A stretch of 64,000 bases of DNA from Candidatus Kuenenia stuttgartensis (GCA_943329845.2 CALQFM020000005.1:27303-91302), one strand, 5' to 3'; shown: positions 36,427-48,786, counted from the first letter of the stretch. Translations and numbers: made by a program. The notes: a model not told the origin generated them from the letters alone.

Positions 36427-37212
36427 CTACGGCATCAGCTTGCCGCCGTTGAGCATGAAGGTCTGGCCGGTGATGTAGTCCGAGCCGTGCCCGGCGAGGA
36501 ACACGCACAGCGGCGCGCCGTGGATCAGCGGGTCGCCCAGGTAGCGCATGGGCAGCGCCTGCTCCAGGGCGGTGACGAATTCGGGGCGCGCCTTGCGCCA
36601 ATTCTCGAACGCGTCCGACGCCAGCGTCGGGCTGATGATGTTGACGTTGATGCCGAACTGGCCCCACTCGTTGGCGGCGGTGCGGCTGACGGCGCGGATC
36701 GCTTCCTTGGCCATGTTGTAGGCGGTGTTGCCGGTGGTGCCCAGGATGCCCGAGGTGGACGAGAAGTTGATGATCTTGCCCCACTTCTTCGCCTTCATGA
36801 TCGGGAACACGGCCTGCATGGCCCACAGGCTCGCCATCGCGCCGCTGTTGAAGGTGTAATAGATTTCGGCGTCGGTCGAATCCTCCACACCCACGAACAC
36901 GGTCGAGCCCTGCGGCTTCTCCTTGGTGCCGAAGCCCTGGGCGTTGCTGACCATGATGTCGACGGTGCCATAGGCCTTCACGGTCTCGTCGACCATGCGG
37001 AACACCTGGTCGCGCTCGGACACGTCGACGACGACCGGGATCGCCTCGCCGCCCTCGTCGCGGATCTGCTTCACCACCTCGTCGACGGTCGACTTGGTGC
37101 GCGAGGCGACGGCCACCTTGGCGCCCTCGCGGCCATAGGCGATGGCGATGGCCTTGCCGATGCCGCGGCCGGCGCCGGTGACGATGGCGACGTTTCCTTC
37201 GAGCTGCTTCAT
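36427..37212 (-). CDS. SDR-family oxidoreductase
   Basis: A 261-residue short-chain dehydrogenase. TGAGRGIGKA is the cofactor glycine motif, VAVASRTK (Arg after strand 2) points to NADP. INFSSTSG has the catalytic Ser and YNMAK the Tyr/Lys pair. The C-terminus ITGQTFMLNGGKLMP is typical of FabG-like enzymes. It differs clearly from the three other SDRs nearby. A divergent region of about 180 bp separates it from the tandem SDR pair. Substrate unknown, possibly a 3-oxoacyl or ring ketone intermediate. Confidence 0.9.
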   Translation of the reverse strand: MKQLEGNVAIVTGAGRGIGKAIAIAYGREGAKVAVASRTKSTVDEVVKQIRDEGGEAIPVVVDVSERDQVFRMVDETVKAYGTVDIMVSNAQGFGTKEKPQGSTVFVGVEDSTDAEIYYTFNSGAMASLWAMQAVFPIMKAKKWGKIINFSSTSGILGTTGNTAYNMAKEAIRAVSRTAANEWGQFGINVNIISPTLASDAFENWRKARPEFVTALEQALPMRYLGDPLIHGAPLCVFLAGHGSDYITGQTFMLNGGKLMP

Positions 37213-37394
37213 GGGGTGTCTTCCGCTTTTAGGGGCACTCGGTGATTTTCAGCGCCAGTGAAGAATCTTGCGTATGTTTGGGGATGAACGGGTCCGCCGT
37301 CAACGGCCTTTTCACCAGATGTGCCGTTGCGTGACGCGTGTTGCACATGCTCCTATAGTCGGCGCGCGCATGAAGGCGCACTGGGGAGGACATC

Positions 37395-38165
37395 ATGGAC
37401 CGGGTAAAAGGCAAGATCGCGCTCGTCACCGGCGGCGCCGACGGCATCGGCGCGGCGACGGCGCGCCTGCTGGCGGCCGAGGGCGCGACCGTCGTGGTCA
37501 CCGACATCAACGAGGCGGGCGCGAAGGCGCTGGGCGCGGAGCTCGGCGGCATGGGCATCGCGCACGACGCCGGCAGCGAATCCGACTGGCACGCCGCCAT
37601 CGCGGTGGTGAAGGACCGCTACGGCCGGCTCGACGTGCTGGTCAACAACGCCGGCATCGGCGCCGGCATCGGCGACATCGAGCACCAGACGCTGGAGGAC
37701 TATCACAAGGTCATGCGGGTGACCTGCGACAGCGTGTTCATCGGCTCCAAATGCGCCATCGAGCTGATGAAGGGCCAAAGTAGTCCGATTGGGGGAGGCG
37801 GCTCCATCGTCAACGTGTCGTCGATCCACGGCATCAAGGCTGCCGCCCACGAGGCGGCCTATTCGGCGGCCAAGGGCGCGGTGCGGCTGCTGACCAAGTC
37901 GGTGGCCCTGCATTGCGCCCGCAACGGCTACCGCATCCGCTCCAACTCCGTGCATCCCGGCTACATCCTGACCACCCAGATGATCGCGTGGATGGAGCGC
38001 TCGGACAACAGCGCCGACCTGAACGCCGCGCTGCTCGCCCAGCATCCCATCGGCTTCCTCGGCCAGCCGGAGGACATCGCCAACGGCATCCTCTACCTGG
38101 CCAGCGAGGAGTCGCGGTTCATGACCGGCTCGGAGCTGGTGATCGACGGCGGCTACACGCTGTAG
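37395..38165 (+). CDS. SDR-family oxidoreductase, first of a tandem pair
   Basis: A 256-residue dehydrogenase. VTGGADGIGAATA is the glycine motif and VVVTDIN ends strand 2 in Asp, favouring NAD. Catalytic residues lie in NVSSIHG and YSAAK. The C-terminus FMTGSELVIDGGYTL is standard. An insertion (GQSSPIGGGG) precedes the serine strand and is absent from its neighbour. It begins after GGGGAGGA, 12 bases before the next gene. The two proteins are highly similar along their length, so they arose by tandem duplication. Confidence 0.92.
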   Translation: MDRVKGKIALVTGGADGIGAATARLLAAEGATVVVTDINEAGAKALGAELGGMGIAHDAGSESDWHAAIAVVKDRYGRLDVLVNNAGIGAGIGDIEHQTLEDYHKVMRVTCDSVFIGSKCAIELMKGQSSPIGGGGSIVNVSSIHGIKAAAHEAAYSAAKGAVRLLTKSVALHCARNGYRIRSNSVHPGYILTTQMIAWMERSDNSADLNAALLAQHPIGFLGQPEDIANGILYLASEESRFMTGSELVIDGGYTL

Positions 38166-38177
38166 GGGGAAAAGAAC

Positions 38178-38930
38178 ATGGGCAGGGTCGAGGGCAAGAT
38201 CGCGCTGGTCACCGGCGGCGCCGACGGCATCGGCGAGGCGGCCGCCCGGCTGCTGGCGGCCGAGGGCGCGACGGTGATCGTCACCGACATCAACGCGGCG
38301 GGCGCGGCGGCGCTGGGCGACTCGCTCGGCGGGCTGGGCCTCGCCCACGACGCCACCAGCGAGGAAGGCTGGCGGCAGGTCGCGGACACGGTGCGCGACC
38401 GCTTCGGGCGGCTGGACGTACTGGTGAACAATGTGGGCGGCGGCCTGCCCGACGGCAACATCGAACAGCGCACGCTGGACGACTATCACACGGTGATGCG
38501 CCGGAACTTGGACAGCGTGTTCATCGGCTGCAAGCTGGGCGTCGAGCTGATGAAGGATGCCGGCGGCTCCATCATCAATCTCTCTTCGGTCCACGGCATC
38601 CGCGCCGCGCCGCACGAGGCGGGCTATTCGGCGTCGAAGGGCGGCGTACGTCTGCTGACCAAGTCGGTGGCGCTGCACTGCGCCCGCGCCGGCTACCGCA
38701 TCCGGGTGAACTCGGTGCATCCCGGCTACATCCTGACCGGGCGGATGAAGGCGTGGGTCGCGCGCAGCCACAACGGCCCGGATCTGCTGGCTTCTCTGGT
38801 CGCCCAGCACCCCATCGGCTTCCTCGGCGAGCCCGAGGACGTCGCCGGCGCCATCCTCTACCTGGCCAGCGATGAATCGCGGTTCATGACGGGGTCCGAG
38901 CTGGTGATCGACGGCGGGTTCACGCTGTAA
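38178..38930 (+). CDS. SDR-family oxidoreductase, second of a tandem pair
   Basis: A 250-residue dehydrogenase closely similar to the preceding one. It has the same VTGGADGIGEAAA, VIVTDIN, NLSSVHG and YSASK features and the same FMTGSELVIDGG ending. It lacks the Gly-rich insertion. NAD preference is inferred from the Asp ending strand 2. The retained catalytic residues in both copies argue that both are functional. Followed by an inverted-repeat pair and a convergent CoA-transferase gene. Confidence 0.92.
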   Translation: MGRVEGKIALVTGGADGIGEAAARLLAAEGATVIVTDINAAGAAALGDSLGGLGLAHDATSEEGWRQVADTVRDRFGRLDVLVNNVGGGLPDGNIEQRTLDDYHTVMRRNLDSVFIGCKLGVELMKDAGGSIINLSSVHGIRAAPHEAGYSASKGGVRLLTKSVALHCARAGYRIRVNSVHPGYILTGRMKAWVARSHNGPDLLASLVAQHPIGFLGEPEDVAGAILYLASDESRFMTGSELVIDGGFTL

Positions 38931-38953
38931 TTTATTGAAATCAATTAAAGACT

Positions 38954-39037
38954 GTCATTCCGGCGAAGGCCGGGACCCAGAACGGGGAAGGGGCTGAGCC
39001 CTGTGATCTCCTGGGTCCCGGCTTTCGCCGGGATGAC
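38954..39037. repeat. Inverted GTCATYCCGGCG repeat pair (copy 3)
   Basis: Arms 38954-38980 and 39011-39037 are reverse complements with a few mismatches around a 30-nt spacer. It separates the convergent SDR and CoA-transferase genes and ends eight bases before the latter's stop. Same family as the pairs at 3780 and 7700. Confidence 0.9.
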
Positions 39038-39045
39038 AAGAAAAA

Positions 39046-40254
39046 TCAGATGACGCCCTTATCCTTGAGCGCCGCCATCTCTTCGTCGCTCAACCCCAGC
39101 AAGCCTTGGAACACGCTCTCATTATCCGACGCCAGCGGCTTGCCGGCCCAGTCGATGGCGCCGGGCGTGCCCGTCAGCCTCGGCATGACATTGGCCATGG
39201 CCATGTCGCCGATCCTCGTGGGCACCATGGCGATGTTCCTCCGCGCGGCGTATTGCGGATCGTCGAAGATCTCGTCGATGGCATAGACCGGGCCGCACGG
39301 CACCTGGGCGTCGGCACATTTCCCCAGCACCTCGGCGCGGTCCATGGACGACGTCCATTCGCCGACCATGGCATCGACCCCGGCGCGGGCGGCCTCGCGT
39401 TTGGCGATGGTGCCGTAGATGCCGTCGCCCGACAGTTCGGGGCGGCCCATCAGCCGGGCGAGGCGCTCGAAGATCTTGTCGTTGGTGCAGGCGATGGCGA
39501 CCCAGCGGCCGTCCTTCGTCGGATAATGGCTGTGCGGCACCGCGTTCACCGTGCCCGCGCCCATGCGCTGGCGCACGAAGCCGCCCTGCTGGTAGGCCGG
39601 CGCCAACTCGTCGAGGATGCGGAAGATGCTTTCATAGAGGCCGATGTCGACCACCTGGCCGACGCCGGTCTTCTCGCGCGCCCGCAGCGCCAGCAGCACG
39701 CCGATGACGCCGTACATGCCCGACATATAGTCGGCCAGCGTCGCCGAGCCCGGCGTCACCGGCTCTCGCTCCGGATGGCCGGCGAGGAACGAGATGCCGC
39801 CGAACGCATTGGCGATGCGCCCGAACCCCGGCAGTTCGCGCATGGGCCCGGTCTGGCCGTAGGCGGAGACGCGCAGCATCACCAGCGCCGAGTTCTCGGC
39901 CGACAGCGTCTCCCAGCCCAGGCCCCAGCCTTCCAGCGTGCCGGGCTGGAAGTTCTCGCACAGTACGTCGGCCTCGCGGACCAGGCGCTTCAGCAGCGCC
40001 GCGCCTTCCGGCGTGCGCAGGTCCAGCGTCACCGGCTTCTTGTTGCGGCTCTCGCTCAGCCATACCAGCGAATCGCCGCACGCGGTGGGCGTGCCGAAGC
40101 GGCGCAGCGGGTCGCCGATGTTCGGCAGCTCCACCTTGATCACCTCGGCGCCGAACTCAGCCATCAGGGTGGCGCAATAGGGCGCGGCGATGAAGGTGGC
40201 CAGGTCCAGCACGCGGACGCCGGCAAGCGGGCGGGGATCGGAGGACTCGAACAT
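39046..40254 (-). CDS. Class III (CaiB/BaiF) CoA-transferase
   Basis: A 402-residue enzyme that moves CoA between carboxylic acids. The start MFESSDPRPLAGVRVLDLATFIAAP and FGAEVIKVE are the Rossmann opening. SESRNKKPVTLDLRTPEG and ADVLCENFQPGTLEGWGLG carry conserved Asn and the catalytic Asp region, and ADYMSGMYGVIGVLLAL follows. The ATG at 40254 is chosen over one 28 codons earlier that reads through the divergent spacer. With the surrounding SDRs it suggests activation of a carboxylic acid for degradation. Substrate unknown. Confidence 0.92.
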   Translation of the reverse strand: MFESSDPRPLAGVRVLDLATFIAAPYCATLMAEFGAEVIKVELPNIGDPLRRFGTPTACGDSLVWLSESRNKKPVTLDLRTPEGAALLKRLVREADVLCENFQPGTLEGWGLGWETLSAENSALVMLRVSAYGQTGPMRELPGFGRIANAFGGISFLAGHPEREPVTPGSATLADYMSGMYGVIGVLLALRAREKTGVGQVVDIGLYESIFRILDELAPAYQQGGFVRQRMGAGTVNAVPHSHYPTKDGRWVAIACTNDKIFERLARLMGRPELSGDGIYGTIAKREAARAGVDAMVGEWTSSMDRAEVLGKCADAQVPCGPVYAIDEIFDDPQYAARRNIAMVPTRIGDMAMANVMPRLTGTPGAIDWAGKPLASDNESVFQGLLGLSDEEMAALKDKGVI

Positions 40255-40367
40255 CGGGCTACTCGCGGAGTTGATCGTCGCGGCGGGAATACACCGGGCG
40301 CGCAAGATTTCATACCATCGGCGCGCGTGTCGGGACATGATCGACGATCATATCGGGGAGTATGCCA

Positions 40368-41156
40368 ATGGATCTGGGGATCGCGGGCCGCAAGGCTATC
40401 GTCAACGGCGGCAGCGCCGGCATGGGCAAGGGCAGCGCCAGGGCGCTGGCGAAGGAGGGCGTCGACATCTGGCTGGTGGCGCGCGGCGAGGAGCGGCTGA
40501 ACGCCGCCGCTGCCGAGATCGCCCGCGAGACCAATGCGAAGGTGACCCCGGTCGTCGCCGATCACAGCACGGTGGCGGGACGGGGGAAGATCCTCGACGC
40601 CTGCCCGGAGCCCGACATCCTGGTGATGACCTGCGCGCCGCCCGCCCAGACCGGCGACTACCGCACCGTGTCGGTCGACGACTGGCAGGACACGTTCGCG
40701 ACCACGCTGCTCAGCCCCATCGAGATGATGCGGGCGACCATCGACGGCATGGTGGAGCGCAAGTTCGGCCGCATCGTCAACATCGCCACCGGCGCGGCCA
40801 AGTACCCGGCGGAGATCCGCCTGCTGTCGGGCGCGCCGCGCGCGGCGCTGGTCAACTACACGGTGGCCGTGTCGAAGCGGGTCGCGAAACACAATGTGAT
40901 CATCAACAATCTGCTGCCCGGCATGTTTCACACCGCGACGATCCACGACCGCATGACCGAGCGGGCCAGGGAGAACGGTACGTCCTATGACGAGGAAGTG
41001 CAGAAGTTCGTCGACGACTGGCGCATCCCGGCCGGCAAGTTCGGCGATCCGGACGACCTCGGCGCGTTCTGCGCCATGTTCTGCAGCAAATACGCCAGCT
41101 TCACCGTGGGCCAGAGCCTGGTGATCGATGGCGGGTTGATCAACTCCACGTTCTGA
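40368..41156 (+). CDS. Atypical SDR-family protein lacking the usual Tyr/Lys motif
   Basis: A 262-residue protein with NGGSAGMGKGSARAL as the glycine motif and WLVARGEERL (Arg, NADP-like). In place of YxxxK it reads RLLSGAPRAALVNYTVAVSK, so the catalytic Tyr is absent at the expected position. The ending FTVGQSLVIDGGLINSTF is normal. This pattern occurs in some 3-oxoacyl reductase-like SDRs of uncertain activity. The ATG at 40368 has GGAG seven bases upstream; one six bases earlier is too close to it. Confidence 0.8.
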   Translation: MDLGIAGRKAIVNGGSAGMGKGSARALAKEGVDIWLVARGEERLNAAAAEIARETNAKVTPVVADHSTVAGRGKILDACPEPDILVMTCAPPAQTGDYRTVSVDDWQDTFATTLLSPIEMMRATIDGMVERKFGRIVNIATGAAKYPAEIRLLSGAPRAALVNYTVAVSKRVAKHNVIINNLLPGMFHTATIHDRMTERARENGTSYDEEVQKFVDDWRIPAGKFGDPDDLGAFCAMFCSKYASFTVGQSLVIDGGLINSTF

Positions 41157-41158
41157 CC

Positions 41159-41680
41159 ATGCCGGAAACCAGCCCGATCGCCGACGCCGCCGCCTCGCTC
41201 GAGCGGCGCGTCGCCGCGACCATCGCCGACATGCGCGGACGGCGCGGGATCAGCCAAGGCGACCTGGCCGCGCTGCTGGGCGTGCCGGCGGATCGCATCG
41301 CCCGGCTCGAAAGCGGCGAGACAGGACAGGCGGCAAGCCTGGCGACCCTGGCCGAGATCGCCCAGCGCCTGGACTTCCACATCACGCTGGACCTGCACGA
41401 CCGGCAACGGCCCACGATTGCCAGCGCGGATGCGCAACCGGTGTTGAAGGAGACGCTCGGCGACCTCGCACCTGCCTTGATCTTGGGCGATGCGCTGGAC
41501 CTGGGATCGGCCCCGGACATTTTCCCGGCGGACGACGGCGCCGTCACGATCCCCGACGAGCCCGGCCAGAGCTTCCTGCTCGATGATTCAACAGCCGGCA
41601 TTGTGTCTCCGGGGAAGAAGGACGACACGTTTTCGCCCGGCGGCGGCGACGGTAATTTCGGCGACGGGATGAGCAGCTAG
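41159..41680 (+). CDS. XRE-family helix-turn-helix protein
   Basis: A 173-residue protein. The N-terminal 75 residues form an HTH domain (MRGRRGISQGDLAALLGVPADRI is split here as GISQGDLAALLG and RIARLESGE). The remaining 100 are acidic and low complexity, ending GGGDGNFGDGMSS. The gene starts three bases after the SDR stop and is likely co-transcribed. Its stop overlaps the stop of the convergent NTF2-like gene within CTAG. Whether it regulates the local catabolic genes is unknown. Confidence 0.75.
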   Translation: MPETSPIADAAASLERRVAATIADMRGRRGISQGDLAALLGVPADRIARLESGETGQAASLATLAEIAQRLDFHITLDLHDRQRPTIASADAQPVLKETLGDLAPALILGDALDLGSAPDIFPADDGAVTIPDEPGQSFLLDDSTAGIVSPGKKDDTFSPGGGDGNFGDGMSS

Positions 41681-42150
41681 CGCCGGGGCGTTCCCGATCC
41701 CGCCAGCGCGTAGAGGCCCTGGTTGCCCCGGTGCCAGCTGGCGGTGAGCTTGAAGCGGTCGATGCGCCAGCCGTGCGCCGTCCGTTTCAGCCCGAAATTG
41801 TAGAAACCGCCCAGCGTCACGCTGCCGTCGCCCTTGTCGTTCACCCGGACGTGCTCGGCCTGCACATAGGCCGTCACCGTCGCCCGGTCGCCCGCGATGT
41901 CGAACACGAAATTGCTCAGCACATGCTGGGTGGCGTCGAAGCCGCGCAGGAACGGCTCGATGCCGGCCGCCCAGTCGGCCGCCTTCACCGTCACCGGCGC
42001 CTGGCCGTTGAAATCCGACAGGTCGTACTCACATTCGTCGGCGAAGGCCGAGCGGTAGAGGTCCATGTCGATGGTGTCGACGGCGGTGGCGAACTTCAGC
42101 ACCGCGTCGCGCAGGTCCTCGCGATCCCTCAGGGACTGCATATCGGTCAT
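41677..42150 (-). CDS. SnoaL/NTF2-like protein
   Basis: A 157-residue SnoaL-like protein. SLRDREDLRDAVLKFATAVDT is the first helix, YRSAFADECEYDLSDFNGQ the strand with acidic residues, and TQHVLSNFVFDIAGDRA the conserved His. LKRTAHGWRIDRFKLTASW is the C-terminal sheet. It resembles steroid-isomerase-like or dehydratase-like proteins found in catabolic clusters. It is convergent with the XRE gene and divergent from livH. Confidence 0.78.
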   Translation of the reverse strand: MTDMQSLRDREDLRDAVLKFATAVDTIDMDLYRSAFADECEYDLSDFNGQAPVTVKAADWAAGIEPFLRGFDATQHVLSNFVFDIAGDRATVTAYVQAEHVRVNDKGDGSVTLGGFYNFGLKRTAHGWRIDRFKLTASWHRGNQGLYALAGSGTPRR

Positions 42151-42257
42151 TCCCTTACCTTTTTCATGCGCAGGCGCCGTGGCGCTTGCCCCGAGTCTGT
42201 CTGGATGGCACCTTGCCCCAAACCGGCATCGTGTTTCGAGGGGAAATACCGGCTAGG

Positions 42258-44466
<2,209 letters not shown>

Positions 44467-44470
<4 letters not shown>

Positions 44471-45305
44471 GCGAGCCTGCCGCGACGCTGCTCCAGGTCG
44501 ATCACCTGACCATGCGGTTCGGCGGCATTACCGCCATCAGCGACCTGTCGTTCGCGGCGAAACGTGGCGATATCACGGCGATCATCGGGCCAAACGGCGC
44601 CGGCAAGACCACGGTGTTCAACTGCCTCACCGGCTTCTACCAGCCCACGGTCGGCCGGCTGGAGCTGACCCACGAAACCGGCAAGCGGTTCCTGCTCGAG
44701 CGCATGCCCGACTTCCGCATCGCCCGCGACGCCCATGTCGTCCGCACCTTCCAGAACATCCGCCTGTTCGCCGGCATGAGCGTGCTGGAGAATCTGGTGG
44801 TCGCCCAGCACATCGCCCTGACCCGCGCCTCGGGTTATGCGGTCGCGGGCCTGCTGCACCTGCCGGTCTACCGCAAGGCCGAGCGCCGCGCCGTCGAGAA
44901 GGCGCGCTACTGGCTCGACAGGATGGGCCTGACCGCCAGCGCCGACCAGCCGGCCGGCAGCCTGCCCTACGGCTCCCAGCGGCGGTTGGAGATCGCCCGC
45001 GCCATGTGCGCCGGTCCGGTCCTGCTGTGCCTCGACGAGCCCGCAGCCGGTCTCAACACCCGCGAGACCAACGAACTCAGCGATCTGCTCAGGGACATTC
45101 GCAGGGAGCACGGCCTGTCCATCCTGCTGATCGAGCACGACATGGCGCTGGTGATGGAGATCTCGGACCATGTGGTGGTGCTCGACCACGGCGCGTGCAT
45201 CTGCCACGGCCCGCCCGCCAAGGTGCGCGCCGACCCGGCGGTGATCAGCGCCTATCTGGGCACGCCCGAGGACGAGGCCATCGCGCTGACGCGGGGGAGA
45301 AGCTG

Positions 45306-45306
<1 letters not shown>
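44467..45306 (+). CDS. livG: ABC transporter ATP-binding protein LivG
   Basis: A 279-residue ATPase with Walker A GPNGAGKT, the LivG-specific insertion near [23 protein letters not shown], and signature-like [14 protein letters not shown]. Walker B is [11 protein letters not shown], and [23 protein letters not shown] is the switch region. The signature LSGGQ is replaced by LPYGSQ, normal for LivG. It overlaps livF by one base. Confidence 0.96.
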
Positions 45307-46012
<706 letters not shown>

Positions 46013-46016
<4 letters not shown>

Positions 46017-46399
46017 ACACGTCGGATGCCATGCTCGATCCCGCCGCCCTGCCCGATCCGGGACTGTTCGGCACCTCGCCGATGGTGACCCTGTTCCTGA
46101 CGATCCTCTTCATGGGCGGCTGTGCGCTGATGACCGGGCGAGGCCTCGCCAACACCTGGAAGCCGGCCTGGCAGGTGGCGCCCTACGCCCTGCTGCTCGG
46201 CCTCGCCGACCGGTTCCTGATCTATGCCCTTTTCGGCGGCGAACTGCTGTCGGGCAGCGGCCTGCTCGCGCACACGCTGATCCTGCTGGTCATCGCGTTC
46301 GCGTCTCATCAGGCCACCAAGGCGGGCCGAATGGTGAGCCAGTATCCGTGGCTGTACGAGCGGGTGTGGTTCTTCGGCTGGCGCAGGCGGGCCAGCTGA
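46013..46399 (+). CDS. DUF6867 family small membrane protein
   Basis: A 128-residue protein with three hydrophobic segments (MVTLFLTILFMGGCALMTG, APYALLLGLADRFLIYALF, LLAHTLILLVIAFASHQATK) and a basic end WFFGWRRR. It matches the DUF6867 proteins that follow livF in many alphaproteobacterial liv operons. Translational coupling to livF suggests an accessory transporter component, though no role is established. Confidence 0.85.
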
Positions 46400-46419
46400 T
46401 GATTGCCAAGATGTGAGGC

Positions 46420-46977
46420 ATGGGTTCACTTGCCAGTTCTGTCCGCCGCGGACTGAAGAACATCGCGAATTTCTCCGGACGAGACAGCCGTATTCAATTC
46501 TGGCCATATTGCCTTTGCATCGTGGCTTGCCTGTTCCTGGTGAATTTCATTTATATGGCGCCACGCGCTGTCTTAATGATGGTTGATGTTCTGTTGGCCG
46601 GACCCTCCGGCTCGTCGCCCGTCAGAGGTGCCGATTCCTTCCGTGATCCCGTGTGGGATTTGAGCCTCGCTGCGTTTGGGATACTGTTCCTCGCCAGCGC
46701 GGTCACCAGACGGCTTCATGATCGAGACAGGACGGGGCTCTGGGGGCTTATGCCATTGCCGGTCCTGGCTTTTGGTCAGTACACCTCTTCGCAAGTCTTT
46801 GATCGCGACGGATCGGTTCTGGATCTCGCGCTGGAGACTTTCGCGATGCAATTCGCAATCAATATGCTCTACGTCGGCTTGCTGGTGGTCTTGGTGGTTA
46901 TGCTTTCACGACCTGGCACGCTGGGTCCTAACCGTTTCGGCGGGTTGTCTCCACTTGAACCCGGGCACGAACCTTGA
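46420..46977 (+). CDS. DUF805 family membrane protein
   Basis: A 185-residue protein with the DUF805 hallmarks FSGRDSRIQFWPY near the start, VTRRLHDRDRTGLWGL in the middle and GPNRFGG at the end, plus about four membrane segments. It lies between the DUF6867 gene and the substrate-binding protein gene, a position empty in many related liv operons. Its DNA is lower in GC than the flanks. It was probably inserted later; the function is unknown. Confidence 0.85.
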   Translation: MGSLASSVRRGLKNIANFSGRDSRIQFWPYCLCIVACLFLVNFIYMAPRAVLMMVDVLLAGPSGSSPVRGADSFRDPVWDLSLAAFGILFLASAVTRRLHDRDRTGLWGLMPLPVLAFGQYTSSQVFDRDGSVLDLALETFAMQFAINMLYVGLLVVLVVMLSRPGTLGPNRFGGLSPLEPGHEP

Positions 46978-47044
46978 ACTCTGACTCGCGTCGGGTATGC
47001 TCTGCGCGGGGCTCCATCAATATCCAGTCAGGCGGGTTGCTTTC

Positions 47045-48151
47045 ATGAACCGGTTCAAGACGATTCTCATCGCCGTCACCGCGGCCAGCTTCCTTTGTGG
47101 CGGCGCCGCCTGGGCCGACATCAAGATCGGCGTCGCCGGTCCCATGACGGGCTCGGAGGCCTCGATCGGCGAGCAGATGCGCAAGGGCGCCGAGAAGGCT
47201 GTCGCCGACCTCAACGCCAGGGGCGGCGTGCTCGGCCAGAAGATCAAGCTGATCGAAGGCGACGACCGGTGCGACCCGAAGGACGCGGTGACCGTGGCCA
47301 ACAATTATGCCGACCAGGGCGTGGTGTTCGTGGCCGGCCACTACTGCTCGAGCGCCTCGATCCCGGCCTCGGACGTCTACGCGGATTCCGGCATCGTCCA
47401 GATCACCCCGGCCTCGACCAATCCCACCTTCACCGAGCGCGGCCTGAAGAACGTGTTCCGCGTCTGCGGCCGCGACGACGCCCAGGGGCCGACCGCCGCC
47501 AGCTACGTGGCGAAGAACTTCCCGGGTAAGCGGGTCGCCGTGGTCAACGACAAGTCGACCTATGGCAAGGGCCTCGCCGACCAGTTCGAGATGTCGGCGA
47601 AGAAGCAGGGAGTCGCCATCGTCCTGGACGAGGCGATCACCGCCGGCGAGAAGGACTACAGCGCCCTGGTGACCAAGCTGAAGCAGGCCAAGGCCGACTA
47701 CGTGTTCTTCGGCGGCTACAAGACCGAGGCCGGCCTGATCGTGCGCCAGATCCGCGGCGCCGGCCTGAAGACCATCCTGATCGGCGGCGACGCGCTGGTG
47801 ACCGAGGAGTTCTGGTCGATCACCGGCCCGGCGGGCGCCGGCACGCTGATGACCTTCGGCCCCGATCCGCGCCTCGACCCGGCCAACGCCATGCTGGTCA
47901 AGGCGTTCCGCGACGCCAAGTACGAGCCCGAGGCCTACACGCTCTATACCTATGCCGCCATCCAGGCCTGGGCGCAGGCGGCGACGGCGGCCAAGTCCAC
48001 CGACGTCAAGAAAGTCTCCGACGCCCTGCGCAAGGGCAAGTTCTCGACCGTGCTGGGCGGTATCGACTTCGACGACAAGGGCGACAACTCGGCGCCGGGC
48101 TATGTGTTCTATGTCTGGAAGGACGGCAAGTACGTCTACGCCGCGAAGTAG
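47045..48151 (+). CDS. livK: Branched-chain amino acid-type ABC substrate-binding protein
   Basis: A 368-residue periplasmic binding protein with signal peptide MNRFKTILIAVTAASFLCGG...AWA. The mature part begins IKIGVAGPMTGSEASIGEQM, typical of LivJ/LivK-type proteins, and continues KIKLIEGDDRCDPKDAVTVA and FVAGHYCSSASIPASDVY. Cys pairs (Cys near DDRC and HYC) match LivJ-type disulfides. The ATG at 47045 is chosen for the signal peptide. The ligand is probably leucine/isoleucine/valine, inferred from the family. Confidence 0.93.
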   Translation: MNRFKTILIAVTAASFLCGGAAWADIKIGVAGPMTGSEASIGEQMRKGAEKAVADLNARGGVLGQKIKLIEGDDRCDPKDAVTVANNYADQGVVFVAGHYCSSASIPASDVYADSGIVQITPASTNPTFTERGLKNVFRVCGRDDAQGPTAASYVAKNFPGKRVAVVNDKSTYGKGLADQFEMSAKKQGVAIVLDEAITAGEKDYSALVTKLKQAKADYVFFGGYKTEAGLIVRQIRGAGLKTILIGGDALVTEEFWSITGPAGAGTLMTFGPDPRLDPANAMLVKAFRDAKYEPEAYTLYTYAAIQAWAQAATAAKSTDVKKVSDALRKGKFSTVLGGIDFDDKGDNSAPGYVFYVWKDGKYVYAAK

Positions 48152-48155
48152 GGCC

Positions 48156-48779
48156 GTGAACGCCACCGCGCCAGGAGAGCCGGCCGTCCGGCCGGGGCCG
48201 CTGCGCCGGCTCTATCTGTGGACCATGCGCCAGGCCCAGGGCAGGCACGCCTGGGCCAGCCTGGGCGCGGTGTCCTTCGCCGAAAGCTCGTTCTTCCCGA
48301 TCCCGCCCGACGTGATGCTGCTGCCGATGATGCTGGCGGACCGCAAGCGGGCGTTCCTGATGGCCGGATGGTGCACCATCGCCTCGGTCATCGGCGGCAT
48401 CGCCGGCTATGCCATCGGCATGTTCCTGTTCGATTCAGTCGGCACCTGGCTGGTGTCGCTCTATGGCTACGAAGCGAAGATGGAGGCGCTGCGCCACCAG
48501 TACGCCGAATACGGCGCCTGGATCATCCTGATCAAGGGCGCCACGCCCATTCCCTACAAGCTGATCACCATCGCGTCGGGCATCTTCCACTATCCCTTCG
48601 GCATGTTCGTGCTGCTGTCGGTGATCACCCGCTCGGCGCGCTTCTATATCCTGGCGACCCTGATCTACCTGTTCGGCGACCCGATCCGCGACTTTGTCGA
48701 GAAGCGGCTCGAATGGGTGATGATGACGGTTGCCGTCGCCGTGGTGGGCGGCTTCGTCATCGCCCACTACCTGCTATGA
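48156..48779 (+). CDS. YqaA/VTT-domain membrane protein (DedA-related)
   Basis: A 207-residue membrane protein. ASLGAVSFAESSFFPIPPDVMLLPMMLADR and IILIKGATPIPYKLITIASG are the conserved re-entrant segments of the YqaA/VTT (SNARE-associated) group, followed by RSARFYILATLIYLFGDPIR. The GTG at 48156 is the likely start, four bases after livK. Related DedA proteins support membrane lipid recycling; the role here is inferred. Confidence 0.88.
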   Translation: MNATAPGEPAVRPGPLRRLYLWTMRQAQGRHAWASLGAVSFAESSFFPIPPDVMLLPMMLADRKRAFLMAGWCTIASVIGGIAGYAIGMFLFDSVGTWLVSLYGYEAKMEALRHQYAEYGAWIILIKGATPIPYKLITIASGIFHYPFGMFVLLSVITRSARFYILATLIYLFGDPIRDFVEKRLEWVMMTVAVAVVGGFVIAHYLL

Positions 48780-48786
48780 ACCCGCG

